A DNA stretch of 46,781 bases, taken from positions 1-46,781 of the forward strand of contig CANFJF010000022.1 in assembly GCA_947447355.1 (NCBI GenBank), written 5' to 3'. This document shows, one piece after another, positions 44,043 through 46,781 of this stretch. The translations under genes were made by a program, and so were the position numbers. A model generated the notes under the pieces. The model was given only the letters and a program-made list of their open reading frames with translations. It did not search any database and was not told the DNA's origin. This DNA is from Comamonadaceae bacterium (GTDB lineage: Bacteria > Pseudomonadota > Gammaproteobacteria > Burkholderiales > Burkholderiaceae_C). Position 1 is the stretch's first letter. Each line of letters starts with the position of its first letter.

Positions 44043-45302
44043 CTAACGGTCAGCCATCAAAGGCGGCCGCTTCACGGGATAGACCTGAACCATCCAGCCG
44101 AAGATGGCTGCGCCCAATAACAAAGAAGTCGCTCCGATCTGCAGAGACAAGGTGAAGGTCTCATCAGGCGATCGTGCGCCGTGCATCAAGACGGCCACCA
44201 AAGGTGGACCTATGGTCTGTCCCATACCGAACATGGCGGTCAATAAACCCATGAAGCTGGCGGGAGTCGCAGGCCGCAAACGACGTACTTCTTGCATGGC
44301 AAAAAACGAGATCGCAGTGAAAGGCACTCCCAGCATCAGGCTGCCTAAGGCAAATCCGAGCAAGCTCGGGCTCCACAAACTGATGCCAATGCCGAGCGCT
44401 TGAATCAGGTAGCCGCCGATCAACAACCAACGCAAGTCGCCACCTGGCCTGATGCGTGTGGCCAGCCAAGCGCCAGTCATCACACCCACGCCAAAGAGCG
44501 GCCAAAACAGATCAAGCCAATGTGAACTCGGCAAGGCTGCACGCGCGATCACCGGCAAAAAAGTCGCCGTAATGATGTAGCCAAAACCGGAGATGCCGTA
44601 AGCGAGCGTGAGCAAGGCCATCTCCAACGGGCCGTGAACCATGTGCGCCGTGTCTTGCGTTAGGGCTGCGTCTTTTTTAAGACGCGGTGGCAACGGCAGC
44701 AAGCGCTCATCGCTGCCGCTGAGATAACGCCAAATCAGCGCCGTTAGCACGAAGGCCAGCAGTCCAAACATCAACCAACCGGTGGTCGCAGCCCAGTGCC
44801 AAGCCACCATTCCGCTGGCAGACAGTCCACTCAGCACAATGCCCGCCCCCGGCCCCATATAGATGACACCGCCCATGGTGGGAAAGCCAAGACGGGCGAG
44901 CTGCGACAAACACCAGCCCGAGGTGTACACAAAAACCACGCCACTGGTGACGCCAGCGAGAAAGCGCAGCAACGGCCAAGCCGGCATATCCGCCCAAGCC
45001 ATCGCGACGGTGAGCACGCCCGTCGCCAGCAAACCGCCGCGCACCAACTGCGTGAACGCGAGTGACGGCAGCCGCGGAAAACGCGCCCAAACCCACGGCT
45101 GCAACATGCACAGCAGCGCACCCACCAAGTAACCAACGTAATTGGCGCTGGCCAGCCAACTGGCTGCCGGCAGATCAATCACGCCATCGTTCAGCATCAT
45201 TGGCAACAAAGGCGTGAAGGCAAAGCGGCCGATGCCCATCGCCACGGCCAGCGACACCATACCCGTCAGCGCGATCGTCCAAGGACTCACAGAAGACTTC
45301 AT
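44043..45302 (-). CDS. YbfB/YjiJ-type major facilitator transporter
   Basis: The 419-residue protein has 12 predicted helices. The N-terminal stretch MGIGRFAFTPLLPMML is the YbfB/YjiJ signature, and LASANYVGYLVGALLCML, GVTSGVVFVYTSGW and MGLLTAMFGMGQTIGPPLVA follow. Substrate is unknown; the location between a purine receptor and a purine deaminase suggests a base or nucleoside, but the family is broad. It lies 16 bases downstream of the deaminase gene and is probably in its operon. Confidence 0.9.
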   Translation of the reverse strand: MKSSVSPWTIALTGMVSLAVAMGIGRFAFTPLLPMMLNDGVIDLPAASWLASANYVGYLVGALLCMLQPWVWARFPRLPSLAFTQLVRGGLLATGVLTVAMAWADMPAWPLLRFLAGVTSGVVFVYTSGWCLSQLARLGFPTMGGVIYMGPGAGIVLSGLSASGMVAWHWAATTGWLMFGLLAFVLTALIWRYLSGSDERLLPLPPRLKKDAALTQDTAHMVHGPLEMALLTLAYGISGFGYIITATFLPVIARAALPSSHWLDLFWPLFGVGVMTGAWLATRIRPGGDLRWLLIGGYLIQALGIGISLWSPSLLGFALGSLMLGVPFTAISFFAMQEVRRLRPATPASFMGLLTAMFGMGQTIGPPLVAVLMHGARSPDETFTLSLQIGATSLLLGAAIFGWMVQVYPVKRPPLMADR

Positions 45303-45318
45303 ACGCGCTCAGCGAAAG

Positions 45319-46359
45319 TTAACGGAAGGTCGCAAAGGATTCGTCCAATTGGTTGATGAACCCCTGCTTCGCCGATGTGTCGATGAAGCTGGCTTCAAAG
45401 CTGTTGCGCGCCAGTGTGTAGGCCTCGGCGGCACGCAAGGGCAGCGCCGCAAAAGTCTGGGTGAAGTTGTCGTTCATGTAGCCGCCAAAATAAGCCGGGT
45501 CATCCGAATTGACGGTCGCGGCAATGCCTGCAGACAGCAACTGGCCGAGCGTATGACTGGCCAGATCAGGGAACACACACAGCTTGAGGTTCGACAGCGG
45601 ACACACCGTCAACGCGATGCGGTCTTTCGCCAAGCGCTGCATCAAGGCGGCGTCATGGGTCGACTGCACGCCATGGTCAATGCGCTCGACCTTGAGCAGG
45701 TCTAGCGCCGTCCACACATAGGCGGGCGGGCCTTCTTCACCGGCATGCGCCACCAGCCTAAACCCGAGTTGCCGGCAACGCGCAAAGACACGCGAAAATT
45801 TTTCAGGCGGATTGCCGACTTCACCTGAATCAAGACCGATGCCGACGATGTGATCGCGAAACGGCAGCGCTTGCTCCAGCGTGGCGAAGGCATCTTCTTC
45901 GCTCAGATGCCGCAAGAAACACATGATCAGCAAACCACTCACACCCAGCTCTGCCTTGGCATCGACGCAGGCGCGATGCAAACCTTTCACCACGGTTTCC
46001 ATCGCCACGCCGCGTGCCGTGTGCGTCTGCGGATCAAAAAACAACTCAGCGTGCAGCACCTTATCTTCTGCAGCTTTAACAAAGTAAGCGCGCGCCATGT
46101 CGTAGAAGTCTTGCTCGGTCAACAGCACGCTGGCACCAGCGTAATAAATATCCAGAAAGCTTTGCAGGTTGGTGAAGGCGTAAGCACTGCGCAACGCCTC
46201 CACGTTGGCGTAAGGCAGGCTCACGCCATTGCGCTGGGCCAGTGCAAAAATCAGCTCAGGCTCGAGCGAGCCTTCAATGTGAATGTGCAGCTCCGCCTTC
46301 GGCATGCGCCTGAGCAGTTCAGGCAAGCGGTCGGCGGCAACAGGTCGGATCAAGGTCAT
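45319..46359 (-). CDS. Adenosine deaminase family enzyme, probably adenine deaminase
   Basis: ATG at 46359 is taken as the start (346 residues); a TTG two codons earlier is possible. Zinc and catalytic motifs: PKAELHIHIEGSLEPEL (two His), HAGEEGPP, RIDHGVQS and NSDDPAYFGGY. The text GLDSGEVGNPPEKF and HIEGSLEPEL are the pattern of type-2 adenine deaminases (yeast Aah1 relatives), whereas true adenosine deaminases show HLDGSL and a different loop. The reaction would be adenine to hypoxanthine plus ammonia. It is consistent with the neighbouring guanine deaminase and BMP receptors: purine salvage or use as nitrogen source. Confidence 0.9.
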   Translation of the reverse strand: MTLIRPVAADRLPELLRRMPKAELHIHIEGSLEPELIFALAQRNGVSLPYANVEALRSAYAFTNLQSFLDIYYAGASVLLTEQDFYDMARAYFVKAAEDKVLHAELFFDPQTHTARGVAMETVVKGLHRACVDAKAELGVSGLLIMCFLRHLSEEDAFATLEQALPFRDHIVGIGLDSGEVGNPPEKFSRVFARCRQLGFRLVAHAGEEGPPAYVWTALDLLKVERIDHGVQSTHDAALMQRLAKDRIALTVCPLSNLKLCVFPDLASHTLGQLLSAGIAATVNSDDPAYFGGYMNDNFTQTFAALPLRAAEAYTLARNSFEASFIDTSAKQGFINQLDESFATFR

Positions 46360-46417
46360 GGTCAACTTTCAAAGACTGCACAGTGTCGGCGCAAAACAAA
46401 ATATTCGTCGCTGTGAG

Positions 46418-46465
46418 AAAAATTCCCATCACTGCGAGCGCAAAAATTCCCGTCACTGCGAGCGC
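46418..46465. repeat. 24-base direct tandem duplication
   Basis: Two adjacent copies of AAAAATTCCC(A/G)TCACT-GCGAGCGC differ at a single base. The second copy runs into the palindromic element that follows, so the left arm of that element has been partly duplicated. Confidence 0.85.
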
Positions 46466-46525
46466 AGCGCGGCAGTCCATGACCCCGAATTCGCAGTCAT
46501 GGATGGCCGCGTTGCGCTTACTTTG
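46452..46525. repeat. Palindromic dispersed repeat (copy B)
   Basis: GTCACTGCGAGCGCAGCGCG at the left pairs imperfectly with the right arm (GTCATGGATGGCCGCG then TTGCGCTTAC), around CCCCGAATTCGCA. The left arm differs by only a few bases from that of copy A at 5984. It lies in the gap between the deaminase and the BMP gene, upstream of the deaminase start. No coding content. Confidence 0.7.
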
Positions 46526-46583
46526 ACGAGGCGCTGGACTTTGCAGACTCTATATTTCAGCGCACAAAGCGCACGACTCAAAC

Positions 46584-46613
46584 AAAAACAGCCGCCCTTG
46601 GGCAGCTGTTTTT
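46584..46613. terminator. Rho-independent terminator after the second BMP gene
   Basis: AAAAACAGC, GCCC-TT-GGGC and GCTGTTTTT form a long stem with a T run on either strand. It lies about 20 bases after the stop of the partial BMP gene. Confidence 0.85.
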
Positions 46614-46633
46614 ACAGTCTAGCAGCAGCGGGA

Positions 46634-46781
46634 TCAGTTGCCCGGCACCTTGCCTTCAACGCCCTTGACGTAAGACTTCAGACCGCCCAAAAATTTGTCA
46701 TCCGCAACAACATCTTTAGCGATCAAAACCTTGCCGGTGTTGTCCATGATCGGACCTTTCCAGATGGCGAAGCTGCCATCC
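46634..46781 (-). CDS. C-terminal end of a BMP-family substrate-binding protein (truncated by window edge)
   Basis: Only the last 48 codons lie in the window. They read FAIWKGPIMDNTGKVLIA, a charged stretch, LGGLKSYVKGVEGKVPGN and stop, the C-terminus of BMP/PnrA-like purine-nucleoside receptors. It is probably a paralogue of the receptor at 42846-43970, but its end differs (GVEGKVPGN against GVQGSLPK). A strong terminator follows. The rest of the gene lies to the right. Confidence 0.85.
   Translation of the reverse strand, partial: DGSFAIWKGPIMDNTGKVLIAKDVVADDKFLGGLKSYVKGVEGKVPGN

Noticed and set aside
1..46781. Genomic island, prophage or CRISPR
   Set aside because: No integrase, transposase, tRNA, phage gene or spaced repeat array was found in either strand; apart from the AT-rich gap at 22505-22682, base composition looks even by eye.

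Overview
The window reads as chromosomal DNA from a GC-rich betaproteobacterium of the order Burkholderiales, most likely Comamonadaceae-like. The reasons are the many tripartite tricarboxylate transporter binding proteins (TctC/Bug family), the two-partner-secretion haemagglutinin with an extended signal peptide region, and the fmdA-fmdB-amiE-urt gene set. The species cannot be named from sequence alone. I see no tRNA, rRNA, CRISPR, phage or transposase gene, and no gene-free stretch longer than 300 bases.

Region 1 (1-4.9 kb): the 5' end of a large TPS haemagglutinin gene runs off the left edge. Upstream, on the same strand, is a FixL/FixJ-like two-component pair (membrane kinase with two PAS domains, plus a LuxR-type regulator). 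The kinase is divergent from a Bug protein gene.

Region 2 (4.9-22.5 kb): an organic-acid catabolic island built from six intact TctC/Bug binding protein genes plus a degraded seventh. They are interleaved with enzyme genes: acyl-CoA ligase, CaiB CoA-transferase, isopropylmalate/tartrate-type dehydrogenase, metallo-beta-lactamase-fold hydrolase, a signal-less family-3 binding-protein homologue, Ldh-type dehydrogenase, LysR regulator, class II aldolase, D-2-hydroxyacid dehydrogenase, amidohydrolase and a TauD-type dioxygenase. No TctA or TctB membrane gene is present, so these binding proteins must share a transporter encoded elsewhere or act as sensors. A palindromic repeat sits between the ligase gene and the tctC remnant and supplies the last codons of the ligase.

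Region 3 (22.5-29.4 kb): mostly housekeeping genes: an orphan regulator with an excisionase-type HTH in front of a receiver domain, a lipoprotein, a CorC/HlyC-type CBS protein, apaH, rhlE, a DUF4136-like lipoprotein, a small unknown gene and dcd.

Region 4 (29.4-46.8 kb): a nitrogen-scavenging island. Its most striking gene encodes an 1131-residue fusion of a complete NCS1 nucleobase permease-like domain, an eight-cysteine cluster, a histidine kinase and a receiver, followed by a LuxR-type regulator. It is divergent from a urea/short-chain-amide ABC transporter (urtABCDE or fmdDEF type), formamidase (fmdA), fmdB and aliphatic amidase (amiE). No urease gene is seen, so amides are at least as likely as urea to be the substrate. 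Next come purine genes on the opposite strand: guanine deaminase, a BMP-type nucleoside-binding lipoprotein-family gene, a YbfB-type MFS transporter, an adenine/adenosine deaminase and the end of a second BMP gene. Inference: the fusion protein senses a purine- or amide-like compound and controls uptake and hydrolysis of organic nitrogen.
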